Assembly: GCA_905181885.1 (NCBI GenBank)
Contig: CAJIZI010000001.1
Location: 434,001-498,000 of the forward strand
Source: an uncultured Gammaproteobacteria bacterium
Lineage (GTDB): Bacteria; Pseudomonadota; Gammaproteobacteria; Nitrosococcales; Methylophagaceae
DNA length: 64,000 bases
Reading direction: 5' to 3'
The notes under the pieces are model-generated. The model was not told the origin of the DNA and searched no databases. It saw nothing but the letters and a program-made list of their open reading frames with translations. Shown piece by piece: positions 56,965 through 64,000 of the stretch. Within the stretch, counting starts at the first letter, position 1. Every line of letters starts with the position of its first letter. Position numbers and translations under genes: made by a program.

Positions 56965-57456
56965 ATGGATAAACCTGTCGTTGGTATCGTAATGGGAAGT
57001 AATAGTGACTGGCCTGTTATGCAAAAAGCCGTAGAACAACTCGAAGATTTTGGTATCCCCTACGAAACAAAAGTCGTCTCAGCACATCGTACACCCGGTC
57101 TTTTAACTGAGTATGCTGTCACTGCGAAAGACAAGGGACTCAGCTGCATTATTGCTGGTGCCGGTGGCGCTGCTCATCTACCTGGGATGTTAGCCGCCAA
57201 CACAACGATCCCAATTCTTGGCGTACCCGTCCCTTCTAAATATTTAAAAGGTCAAGACTCTTTGTTGTCTATTGTCCAAATGCCAAAAGGTATTCCCGTC
57301 GCCACTTTTGCTATTGGTGAGGCTGGTGCAGCTAATGCCGCTCTATTCGCTATTGCACAATTAGCAACGAGTGATGAAAATCTTGCTAAAAAATTAACAC
57401 AATTCAGGATCCACCAGCATGAGCAAGTGCTGGCAATGACACTTCCGCCACAATAA
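56965..57456 (+). CDS. purE: 5-(carboxyamino)imidazole ribonucleotide mutase
   Basis: Class I PurE of 163 residues that converts N5-CAIR to CAIR in purine synthesis. The active-site motif GSNSDWPVM is near the N-terminus, followed by [11 protein letters not shown] and [16 protein letters not shown]. purK starts 14 bases after its stop, the classic bacterial purEK operon. It is divergent from gltB across 239 A/T-rich bases with no PurR-like palindrome that I could see. Confidence 0.97.
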   Translation: MDKPVVGIVMGSNSDWPVMQKAVEQLEDFGIPYETKVVSAHRTPGLLTEYAVTAKDKGLSCIIAGAGGAAHLPGMLAANTTIPILGVPVPSKYLKGQDSLLSIVQMPKGIPVATFAIGEAGAANAALFAIAQLATSDENLAKKLTQFRIHQHEQVLAMTLPPQ

Positions 57457-57470
57457 CGGATATTTTTATT

Positions 57471-58601
57471 ATGATTTTACCTGGCGCCACACTCGGCATG
57501 CTCGGCGGCGGCCAATTAGGCCGTATGTTCACAACAGCAGCACAAACAATGGGGTATAAGGTCATTGTCTTAGATCCAGATCCCCTAAGCCCAGCAGGCA
57601 TCATTGCTGATCAACACCTCTGCGCCAAATACGATGACAAAGTAATATTAGAATCATTAGCCCTGGCATGCGATGCCGTCACGACTGAATTTGAAAATAT
57701 CCCTGCCTCAACCTTAGCTTATTTAGAATCAAAAACCGTTGTACATCCTTCTTCTAAAGCATTAGAAAAAACCCAAAACCGTATTATCGAAAAGCAATTT
57801 ATAGCTTCTCTAGGTATAGCCGTAGCTCCTTTTCTGCCGATCAGAACTGAAGAAGATATTGACGATGTCGAAAGCCATATTCAACTCCCAGGTATATTAA
57901 AAGTCGCCAACTTTGGCTACGATGGAAAAGGCCAAGTTGTTTGCCACAGCCTAGACGAGGTAAGGCAGGCTTTTGCTTTACTAAATCAAGCTGAATGTGT
58001 ATTCGAAGAGCGTATCGACCTAGATCGCGAAGTTTCAACCGTTTTAGCTCGTGGCCAACTGGGGGATATCAGTAATTTTCCTGTCGCAGAAAATATTCAT
58101 ATCAATGGTATCTTGCACAGTACAACAGTACCTAGCGCCATAAGTGACGAACAAGCTCGAACTGTAATGGAGATTGCCGATAAAATTGCCGAGAGCCTAA
58201 ACTATGTAGGGACTATGGCTGTTGAGTTTTTTATCTCCAAGGAAGGCGATATTATTACGAATGAGATAGCACCAAGACCCCACAATTCAGGTCATTTCAC
58301 ACTTGATGCCTGTGAAACATCACAATTTGAACAACAAGTCCGCATGCTTTGTAATCTGCCCTCAGGCAACTGCGAGCTTAAATCTCCAGTCGTTATGATC
58401 AACATTTTAGGAGATATTTGGGGAAGCAGCCAACCGGATTGGCATGACTTATTATCTATTCCCAACAATAAATTACACCTCTACGGCAAACAAGAAGCAC
58501 GTGTCGGACGGAAAATGGGGCATTTTAATGTTCTTGCAGCTTCAACCGAACAAGCAATGGTGGTCGCAAATAATAGTTTTGAACGTCTAAAAGCAGATTA
58601 A
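57471..58601 (+). CDS. purK: 5-(carboxyamino)imidazole ribonucleotide synthase
   Basis: ATP-grasp enzyme of 376 residues that carboxylates AIR with bicarbonate, the step before PurE. The N-terminal motif is LGMLGGGQLGRMF, followed by VTTEFENIPA, KVANFGYDGKGQ, and the conserved NEIAPRPHNSGHFTLDAC near the end of the ATP-grasp domain. Length and motifs fit PurK rather than PurT. It converges on topA with 24 bases between stops. Confidence 0.97.
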   Translation: MILPGATLGMLGGGQLGRMFTTAAQTMGYKVIVLDPDPLSPAGIIADQHLCAKYDDKVILESLALACDAVTTEFENIPASTLAYLESKTVVHPSSKALEKTQNRIIEKQFIASLGIAVAPFLPIRTEEDIDDVESHIQLPGILKVANFGYDGKGQVVCHSLDEVRQAFALLNQAECVFEERIDLDREVSTVLARGQLGDISNFPVAENIHINGILHSTTVPSAISDEQARTVMEIADKIAESLNYVGTMAVEFFISKEGDIITNEIAPRPHNSGHFTLDACETSQFEQQVRMLCNLPSGNCELKSPVVMINILGDIWGSSQPDWHDLLSIPNNKLHLYGKQEARVGRKMGHFNVLAASTEQAMVVANNSFERLKAD

Positions 58602-58625
58602 AAAGAGAAAAGCAGGCTTAAAAAC

Positions 58626-60908
58626 CTATTCTGTTTCCACTTTTTCAGTGTAGCCACAACTTTTTTGTGGACACACTTTCTCAGCACCACGGCTCTTAGT
58701 TGTTTTAGTCGTCAAAATTGGCCACTCACAATCAGGGCAAGGTTCTTTGACAGGTTCATTCCATAGCGCATAGTCGCACTCTGGATATCCTGAACAAGAA
58801 TAAAATATCTTGCCACGTCGAGACTTGCGAACCAGAATCTCACCTTTTTTACATTGCGGACAATCTACACCAGTGTTGGTTGGCTGCTCTAGTGATTCAA
58901 TATGTTTACATTTTGGATAACTACTACAGCCAATAAACTTTCCATACTTACCTATACGCACCCATAAGTCCGACTCACATTTCGGGCACTTCCGATCTGC
59001 TACTACTTCAGGTTCACTGGCGGTTGTTTCTTCACCATCTACATTTCGAGTGTAATCGCATTCAGGATAGGCCGTACAGCCAATGAACCGACCACTTCTA
59101 CCCAGCCGGCTAGAAAGCTTTTTTCCACACTTAGGGCAATCCTCATCCAACAATTCTTGCGTCACATCACTGCGCTGAACTTCTTTATCTTTGGTCTCAA
59201 CTTGTTCTTTAAACGGCCCCCAAAAATTTCTTAACAGTGGCACCCACTCTTTTTCGCCACGTGATACTGCATCCAAGTCGCCTTCTAAACTGGCAGTAAA
59301 GCCATAATCCACATATTGTGTAAAATGTTCGACTAAAAACTTACCTACAACACGGCCAACATCAGTTGGGTGGAAGCGTTTCTTTTCTAGTTCAACATAT
59401 TCTCTTTGCAATAAAGTCGAAATGATATTGGCATAGGTTGATGGTCGCCCAATATCATGCTCTTCAAGACTTCTCACTAAGCTGGCTTCACTATAGCGTG
59501 GTGGTGGCTCTGTAAAATGTTGCTCTGGCCGAACAGCCTTCAAATCAACAACATCACCCACTTCCATCACGGGTAGAAGCCGCTCATCTTTATCCGACTT
59601 AGAGTCGTCTTTACCCTCAAGGTAAACACTCATAAAGCCAGGGTTGACAACAGTCGAACCATTAGCACGAAGGGTGTTTCCCGCACCACAACCTAAGTCA
59701 ACGGCAACTGTATTCATAGTGGCATGAACCATTTGGCTGGCAAGAGTGCGCTGCCAAATCAAGGTGTACAACTTATGTTGATCGGCAGGTAAATATGACT
59801 TTAATGATTCTGGCGTACGTGAAATAGACGTTGGCCGCACTGCCTCATGGGCCTCTTGGGCATTTTTAGATTTAGTTTTATAAACTTGGGGCGCTTTTGG
59901 CACTGCTACAGCACCATATTTTTCAGCAATAAAACCTCTCAGCTCTTCAACCGCCTCATTTGCTAATGAAACCGAATCAGTTCGCATGTAGGTAATTAAA
60001 CCCACAGCACCCTCACCCGTATCAACGCCTTCATACAATTGTTGAGCAACACTCATTGTGCGTTGCGCTCCAAAGCCTAATTTACGAGACGCTTCTTGTT
60101 GTAAGGTCGAAGTAGTGAAAGGCGCTGCAGGGTTGCGCTTACGTTGCTTTTTACTGACATTGGTGACTAATAATTTACCATCAGCGGCCTTAGTCAAAAT
60201 AGCTACAGCTTCAGCTGATCCCGTTTCATTGTTAATTGTAAACTGTGATAATTTCTTGCCTTGCAAGTGAGTTAACTTCGCATCAAAATTAGCTTTTTTC
60301 AGTGCGGCATCAGCTTCAATGGTCCAATACTCTTTCGGTTCAAATGCTTCTATTTCTAATTCACGCTCAACTATCATCCGTAAAGCAGGGCTTTGAACTC
60401 GACCGGCAGAAAGTCCCCGCCGTACCTTTTTCCACAACAAAGGCGATAAGGTGAACCCTACAAGATAATCTAGGGCCCGACGGGCTTGTTGAGCATTAAC
60501 CATATCCATGGATAACTCACGCGGATTTGCCACTGCTTCATTGACAGCTTGCTTGGTAATCTCATGAAAAACTACTCGATGTGTTTTCTTGTTTTTTAAT
60601 GTACCGCGTTTTTTCAACAATTCATATAAGTGCCATGAAATTGCTTCTCCCTCTCTGTCCGGATCCGTTGCAAGGTAAAGGACATCAGCTTTTTTCATTG
60701 CCTTTGCAATAGCATCAACATGCTTACTATTACGGTCAATGACTTGATATTTCATTGCAAAGTCATTAGCAGTGTCGACAGCACCTTCTTTTGGCAATAG
60801 GTCACGAACATGACCATAAGATGCAAGCACCACAGTATCTTTACCCAAATACTTCTGTATCGTTTTGCACTTAGCCGGTGACTCTACTATAACTAATTTA
60901 CTGCTCAT
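58626..60908 (-). CDS. topA: DNA topoisomerase I
   Basis: Type IA topoisomerase of 760 residues that relaxes negative supercoils. The N-terminal TOPRIM domain has KLVIVESPAKCKTI and the acidic TDPDREGEAI (81-90). The active-site tyrosine is Tyr307 in LITYMRTDS. At the C-terminus there are four zinc-ribbon-type units, beginning CPKCGKKL, CPKCESDL, CPQCKKGE and CPDCEWPI. It is somewhat shorter than E. coli TopA (865). It lies downstream of smg and dprA, the usual order. Confidence 0.97.
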   Translation of the reverse strand: MSSKLVIVESPAKCKTIQKYLGKDTVVLASYGHVRDLLPKEGAVDTANDFAMKYQVIDRNSKHVDAIAKAMKKADVLYLATDPDREGEAISWHLYELLKKRGTLKNKKTHRVVFHEITKQAVNEAVANPRELSMDMVNAQQARRALDYLVGFTLSPLLWKKVRRGLSAGRVQSPALRMIVERELEIEAFEPKEYWTIEADAALKKANFDAKLTHLQGKKLSQFTINNETGSAEAVAILTKAADGKLLVTNVSKKQRKRNPAAPFTTSTLQQEASRKLGFGAQRTMSVAQQLYEGVDTGEGAVGLITYMRTDSVSLANEAVEELRGFIAEKYGAVAVPKAPQVYKTKSKNAQEAHEAVRPTSISRTPESLKSYLPADQHKLYTLIWQRTLASQMVHATMNTVAVDLGCGAGNTLRANGSTVVNPGFMSVYLEGKDDSKSDKDERLLPVMEVGDVVDLKAVRPEQHFTEPPPRYSEASLVRSLEEHDIGRPSTYANIISTLLQREYVELEKKRFHPTDVGRVVGKFLVEHFTQYVDYGFTASLEGDLDAVSRGEKEWVPLLRNFWGPFKEQVETKDKEVQRSDVTQELLDEDCPKCGKKLSSRLGRSGRFIGCTAYPECDYTRNVDGEETTASEPEVVADRKCPKCESDLWVRIGKYGKFIGCSSYPKCKHIESLEQPTNTGVDCPQCKKGEILVRKSRRGKIFYSCSGYPECDYALWNEPVKEPCPDCEWPILTTKTTKSRGAEKVCPQKSCGYTEKVETE

Positions 60909-60993
60909 ATCTTTCTATTACCAAAATGACTGTTTCTGATACAACGCTGCCCGCTATAACGGGCAGTCGACAGGATGACTAAACTTACTAGGC

Positions 60994-61464
60994 TCAATGA
61001 ATAACCGCTTCCATATCTTCAAAGACTAAATCTTCCATCCATGCATAAGCTACTTCTCTACCCGGCTGATAAAAAAGAACCATCAACACAACCCACTTAA
61101 GCTGATCTAAATCAATCTCATCTGTCTCCAATGCCAACACACGTTCAATGACAACTTCACGTGTCATTTGGTCCAACACACCTACTTGCTCTAAAAACAA
61201 TAAGTAACCACGACAAGCGGTATTTAATAACTTAAGCTCTTGTTCAGCGTAAAAACGCATAGCAAGGAGGGGCGAGCCGGCAGAATCTTCTGCAATTACA
61301 GTCATGTTTTCCAGCCACACAAGTGCCTTGTCGATCTCCAGTTCTGGAAAACCAACCTGTTCTAGCTCAGATTCCAATGCTGCCTTATCGGGTTGGCTAA
61401 CATCATCGTTATCAATGTAGTTTTCAAACAAATACAACAATACATCAATCACATTTTCTTTCAT
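60994..61464 (-). CDS. smg: Smg protein (DUF494 family)
   Basis: Small acidic protein of 156 residues. The start KENVIDVLLYLFENYID and the helical, Asp/Glu/Leu-rich body (ELEQVGFPELEIDKALVWLENM, LQDQLKWVVLMVLFYQPG-like region at about 124-142) are those of the Smg/DUF494 family found between dprA and topA in gammaproteobacteria. Its molecular role is not established. It starts 21 bases after the dprA stop. Confidence 0.92.
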   Translation of the reverse strand: MKENVIDVLLYLFENYIDNDDVSQPDKAALESELEQVGFPELEIDKALVWLENMTVIAEDSAGSPLLAMRFYAEQELKLLNTACRGYLLFLEQVGVLDQMTREVVIERVLALETDEIDLDQLKWVVLMVLFYQPGREVAYAWMEDLVFEDMEAVIH

Positions 61465-61485
61465 TGTATTCCTCTACTTAGTGCT

Positions 61486-62640
61486 TCAACCATCCATTCG
61501 GATATATCGGCCACCAGATAATGATGCCACCTGGCCTTCTAACTCTAGTAACAGCAGCATGGATGAAACTATATCAACCGTCAATCCACTTTGCTCTGCA
61601 AGAGTATCTATTTCTATAGGATCATAACCTAAACAAGTAAACAGCAGTTGATAATCACTATCTAGTGTCTGTGGCCCATTGTTTACTGTGGCCTCTTTTG
61701 TTTCTAAAACCTCGACAACACCGGCTAATGCGCCTAATTCTTCAATAATATCTTCAGCTTTTTCCACCAGTTTTGCACCTTCACGAATCAACTGATGACA
61801 CCCTTTTGCTAGCGGATTATGAATAGAGCCTGGAATAGAAAACACTTCACGCCCTTGTTCTAATGCCATCCGTGCCGTACCAAGTGAACTGCTACGAGAC
61901 GATGCTTCAACGACCAAGACTCCAAGAGATAAGCCACTAATCAAGCGGTTTCGTCTGGGAAAATTTTCTGGGCGAAGGGGGGTTCCCAATGCAAATTCCG
62001 ACACAAGAGCACCCTCCTGAACAATATCTTGAGCAAGAGCATACTGCTTTTCTGGGTAAACCCGATCCAGTCCCGAACCCATCACCGATAAAGTTTTACC
62101 TTCCACTGCTAGAGCACCTTGATGAGCTGCAGAATTAATACCATCGCTCAATCCACTAGTAATAGTTAGCCCCCCATGCGCTAAAAACCGCGAAAACTCA
62201 AACGCATTATCTCGGCCTAATCTTGAAGGATTTCGACTACCAACAATACCTAACTGCCATTCCGACAGGAGGCCTGCATCGCCTTGAACAAACAAAATAC
62301 TCGGAGGATCTACAATCTCTTTCAGTAAAGGCGGATATCGCTCATCTTGAATGGTGACAATATGGCGATCAGGCTCCGCAAACCAGATCAGATCTTGCTC
62401 TACAAGATCCCAGTTTGGTGCTAACAAAGATTGATAGCTACGGTCTGAAATGTTCTTCGCCGCTCTCGGGTTTTCAAATAACGATTGTAGACTGGGAAAT
62501 TGCGCTAACAACCGCATAAACGTAATTGGTCCTACTCCAGGTGTTCGGTGTAAGGCTAACCAGCATGCTAATAACTTTTGATCGTCTGTAAAACGTTTCA
62601 GAACAACACCTTTATCTAATAATTTAGCAAAATCACTCAA
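61486..62640 (-). CDS. dprA: DNA-processing protein DprA
   Basis: DprA/Smf protein of 384 residues that protects incoming single-stranded DNA and loads RecA during natural transformation. The Rossmann-like core has LGIVGSRNPSRLGRDNAFEFSRFLA, TSGLSDGINSAAHQGAL, GSGLDRVYP and SLGTARMALEQGREVFSIPG. An N-terminal helical region precedes it, and a C-terminal winged-helix-like domain (YDPIEIDTLAEQSGLTVDIVSSML) follows. Other competence genes are not in the window. Confidence 0.96.
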   Translation of the reverse strand: MSDFAKLLDKGVVLKRFTDDQKLLACWLALHRTPGVGPITFMRLLAQFPSLQSLFENPRAAKNISDRSYQSLLAPNWDLVEQDLIWFAEPDRHIVTIQDERYPPLLKEIVDPPSILFVQGDAGLLSEWQLGIVGSRNPSRLGRDNAFEFSRFLAHGGLTITSGLSDGINSAAHQGALAVEGKTLSVMGSGLDRVYPEKQYALAQDIVQEGALVSEFALGTPLRPENFPRRNRLISGLSLGVLVVEASSRSSSLGTARMALEQGREVFSIPGSIHNPLAKGCHQLIREGAKLVEKAEDIIEELGALAGVVEVLETKEATVNNGPQTLDSDYQLLFTCLGYDPIEIDTLAEQSGLTVDIVSSMLLLLELEGQVASLSGGRYIRMDG

Positions 62641-62820
62641 TCATGGATCGTCAATATAAGACTAAACACAATTAAAGACTATCGCAATCCTCATAGTCTC
62701 CAAACTACTCACTTGCCTGAACTTTATGGGTGGCTTGATAAAACGTTAAGTCAAGAGCACAGCATGATATACTGACGAATAATTATTAATTTAATAACAA
62801 AGTCTAAGGTGGAGATCTAA

Positions 62821-63138
62821 ATGAAACATATTGCCTATACATTCCTAGGATTGGCTGCTCTTTTTGGCGCCAACGTAACTCTAGCTGCTGGTGATGCCGC
62901 AGCAGGAGCAGGAAAAGCAGCAAGTTGTGCAGCCTGCCACGGAGCTAATGGTCAGGCAGCTGTACCTGTTTATCCTAGCCTTGCAGGTCAAAATGAAGCT
63001 TACCTAGTTTCATCTCTGCAATCATATAAGAACAAACAGCGTAGTGGCGGGATGTCTGCCATTATGGAAATGCAAGCTGCGAACTTATCTGAGCAAGATA
63101 TTGAAGACTTAGCAGCCTACTACGCCGCAATGAGATAA
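62821..63138 (+). CDS. Small periplasmic c-type cytochrome (class I, c553/c5-like)
   Basis: Protein of 105 residues with a signal peptide ending near LAAGDA (about 22-24). It has a single heme motif CAACH (Cys36, Cys39, His40) and probable axial Met78 in SGGMSAIM or Met82. The length and the NLSEQDIEDLAAYYAAM C-terminal helix fit soluble class I cytochromes of the c553 type, which shuttle electrons to terminal oxidases. It carries its own ribosome binding site (GGTGGAG) and terminator, so it is a single-gene unit inserted between dprA and def. Confidence 0.9.
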   Translation: MKHIAYTFLGLAALFGANVTLAAGDAAAGAGKAASCAACHGANGQAAVPVYPSLAGQNEAYLVSSLQSYKNKQRSGGMSAIMEMQAANLSEQDIEDLAAYYAAMR

Positions 63139-63161
63139 ATCTCTATGCAAATAATTTATCA

Positions 63162-63186
63162 AGGCGGCCAATTGGCCGCTTTTTTA
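63162..63186 (+). terminator. Rho-independent terminator after the cytochrome c gene
   Basis: A perfect 16-base palindrome GCGGCCAATTGGCCGC (63164-63179) is followed by a run of six Ts. It lies 25 bases after the stop. The stem is strong and G+C-rich, with a minimal loop. Confidence 0.88.
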
Positions 63187-63290
63187 TTTCAACTCGCGAT
63201 ACTTATCTATTCCAAACATTAGCAACAACTTATACAATGCTCTTATAATAGGAGAGATATCCATCACCACAGTCTGATCAGGTTATCAAT

Positions 63291-63800
63291 ATGGCGCTAA
63301 GACAAATACTTCACTTCCCAGATCCTCGCTTGCGGAAAAAGGCCGCGCCAGTTGCTAAGGTTACTGATGATATACGTCAGCTCGCAGATGATATGTTAGA
63401 AACTATGTATGCTGCACCCGGCATCGGTTTAGCCGCTACCCAAATTAATATCCAAAAACGCCTCGTTGTAATCGATATTTCTGAAGATAAATCTACGCCT
63501 TATGTATTTATCAATCCTGAAATAGTCGAAAAGGATGGTGAACGTGAGCACGAAGAAGGCTGCCTATCAGTGCCAGAAGCTTATGAGCTCGTTACACGTG
63601 CTGACACAGTTCGTGTCTCAGCTCTTGACCGAGAGGGCGCCCCTTTTGTGCTGGAAGCTGATGAATTACTAGCCACTTGCATCCAGCATGAAATAGACCA
63701 CCTTGATGGCAAACTCTTTGTAGACTATCTGAGCAATTTAAAACGTCAACGCATTAAAAAACGGCTCGAAAAACAACAAAAACAACAAGAACAAAACTAG
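63291..63800 (+). CDS. def: Peptide deformylase
   Basis: Metallohydrolase of 169 residues that removes the formyl group from new polypeptides. All three motifs are present: GIGLAATQ (44-51), EEGCLSVPE with metal ligand Cys91, and QHEIDHLDG with His133, Glu134 and His137. The Lys/Gln-rich tail is normal. It begins the def-fmt pair and is divergent from dprA, the standard arrangement, apart from the cytochrome gene between. Confidence 0.98.
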   Translation: MALRQILHFPDPRLRKKAAPVAKVTDDIRQLADDMLETMYAAPGIGLAATQINIQKRLVVIDISEDKSTPYVFINPEIVEKDGEREHEEGCLSVPEAYELVTRADTVRVSALDREGAPFVLEADELLATCIQHEIDHLDGKLFVDYLSNLKRQRIKKRLEKQQKQQEQN

Positions 63801-63807
63801 GGTTTCG

Positions 63808-64000
63808 ATGCGTATTATTTTTGCTGGCACACCAGACTTTGCCGCACATAACCTCAAAGTATTGTTAACAACTGATCATACTATTTGCGCCACCTACACA
63901 CAGCCTGATCGGCCTGCTGGACGAGGAAGGAAGCTCGCTACGAGCCCCGTTAAACAAGTAGCTCTGGACAACAACATTCCTGTTGAACAGCCAGAAAGCT
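63808..64000 (+). CDS. fmt: Methionyl-tRNA formyltransferase (N-terminal part; runs off the window)
   Basis: The ATG at 63808, 7 bases after the def stop, opens a frame running to the window end: [20 protein letters not shown], then [22 protein letters not shown]. These are the start and the folate/substrate loop of Fmt, which formylates initiator Met-tRNA. About 64 of the usual 310-320 residues are inside the window. Context (def-fmt) makes the call firm. Confidence 0.96.
   Translation, partial: MRIIFAGTPDFAAHNLKVLLTTDHTICATYTQPDRPAGRGRKLATSPVKQVALDNNIPVEQPES

Noticed and set aside
58602-58625. Possible terminator between the convergent purK and topA genes
   Set aside because: No stem of useful length could be drawn in the 24 bases.

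Overview
This is a contiguous stretch of a moderately AT-rich bacterial chromosome, about 60% A+T by eye. It encodes almost only core housekeeping genes. Gene content and order point to a gammaproteobacterium: phoBR, accBC-prmA-dusB-fis, rpmH-rnpA-yidD-yidC-mnmE, dnaA-dnaN, hemCDXY, the atpIBEFHAGDC-glmU block, parAB-rsmG-mnmG, def-fmt and dprA-smg-topA. The style resembles free-living marine groups near Thiotrichales/Piscirickettsiaceae (for example Cycloclasticus or Methylophaga), but the genus is only a guess. I found no tRNA, rRNA, insertion sequence, prophage or CRISPR array, and no recognisable defence or biosynthetic system.

Layout. 1-5.2 kb: phoR (partial), phoB, recQ and a PiT phosphate transporter, all on the minus strand. 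5.3-15 kb: a plus-strand run of dsbD, aroQ, accB, accC, prmA, dusB, fis, purH, argC and erpA. 15-18.7 kb: minus-strand mnmE, yidC, yidD, rnpA and rpmH, divergent from dnaA-dnaN (18.9-21.4 kb). 21.4-27.1 kb: a Kef-type antiporter and the heme operon hemC-hemD-hemX-hemY, divergent from argH. 28.9-31.2 kb: a cbpA-degQ pair behind a clear heat-shock promoter. 31.3-44.1 kb: glmU, the whole F1Fo ATP synthase operon, parB, parA, rsmG and mnmG on the minus strand, preceded by lgt. 45.3-48.8 kb: two paralogous TorF-type putative porins, glnK and amtB, with sigma-54-like promoters before both porins. 49-56.7 kb: an orphan 2OG-Fe(II) oxygenase, hemE, gltD and gltB. 57-64 kb: purE, purK, topA, smg, dprA, a small cytochrome c, def and the start of fmt.

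How the genes work together. The window joins chromosome maintenance (dnaA, dnaN, parAB, topA), membrane energy and protein insertion (atp, yidC) and ribosome and tRNA maturation (rnpA, rpmH, mnmE, mnmG, rsmG, dusB, prmA, def, fmt). It also holds tetrapyrrole synthesis (hemC, D, E, X, Y) and a nitrogen-scavenging and assimilation segment (porins, glnK-amtB, gltBD). Supported regulatory sites are a Pho box before phoB, an IscR type-1-like site on the erpA promoter, an RpoH promoter before cbpA-degQ, and sigma-54 elements with upstream TGCAC half-sites before the porins.

The most unusual observation is three single-base insertions within 8 kb (47.07, 50.04 and 54.79 kb). They break porin 2, hemE and gltB, although both halves of each reading frame remain well conserved. 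A GATGGT hexamer lies beside all three, which fits context-dependent base-calling error or very recent mutation. Other points of interest are a 15-of-16 parS-like sequence inside gltB and a rearranged origin region without DnaA boxes.
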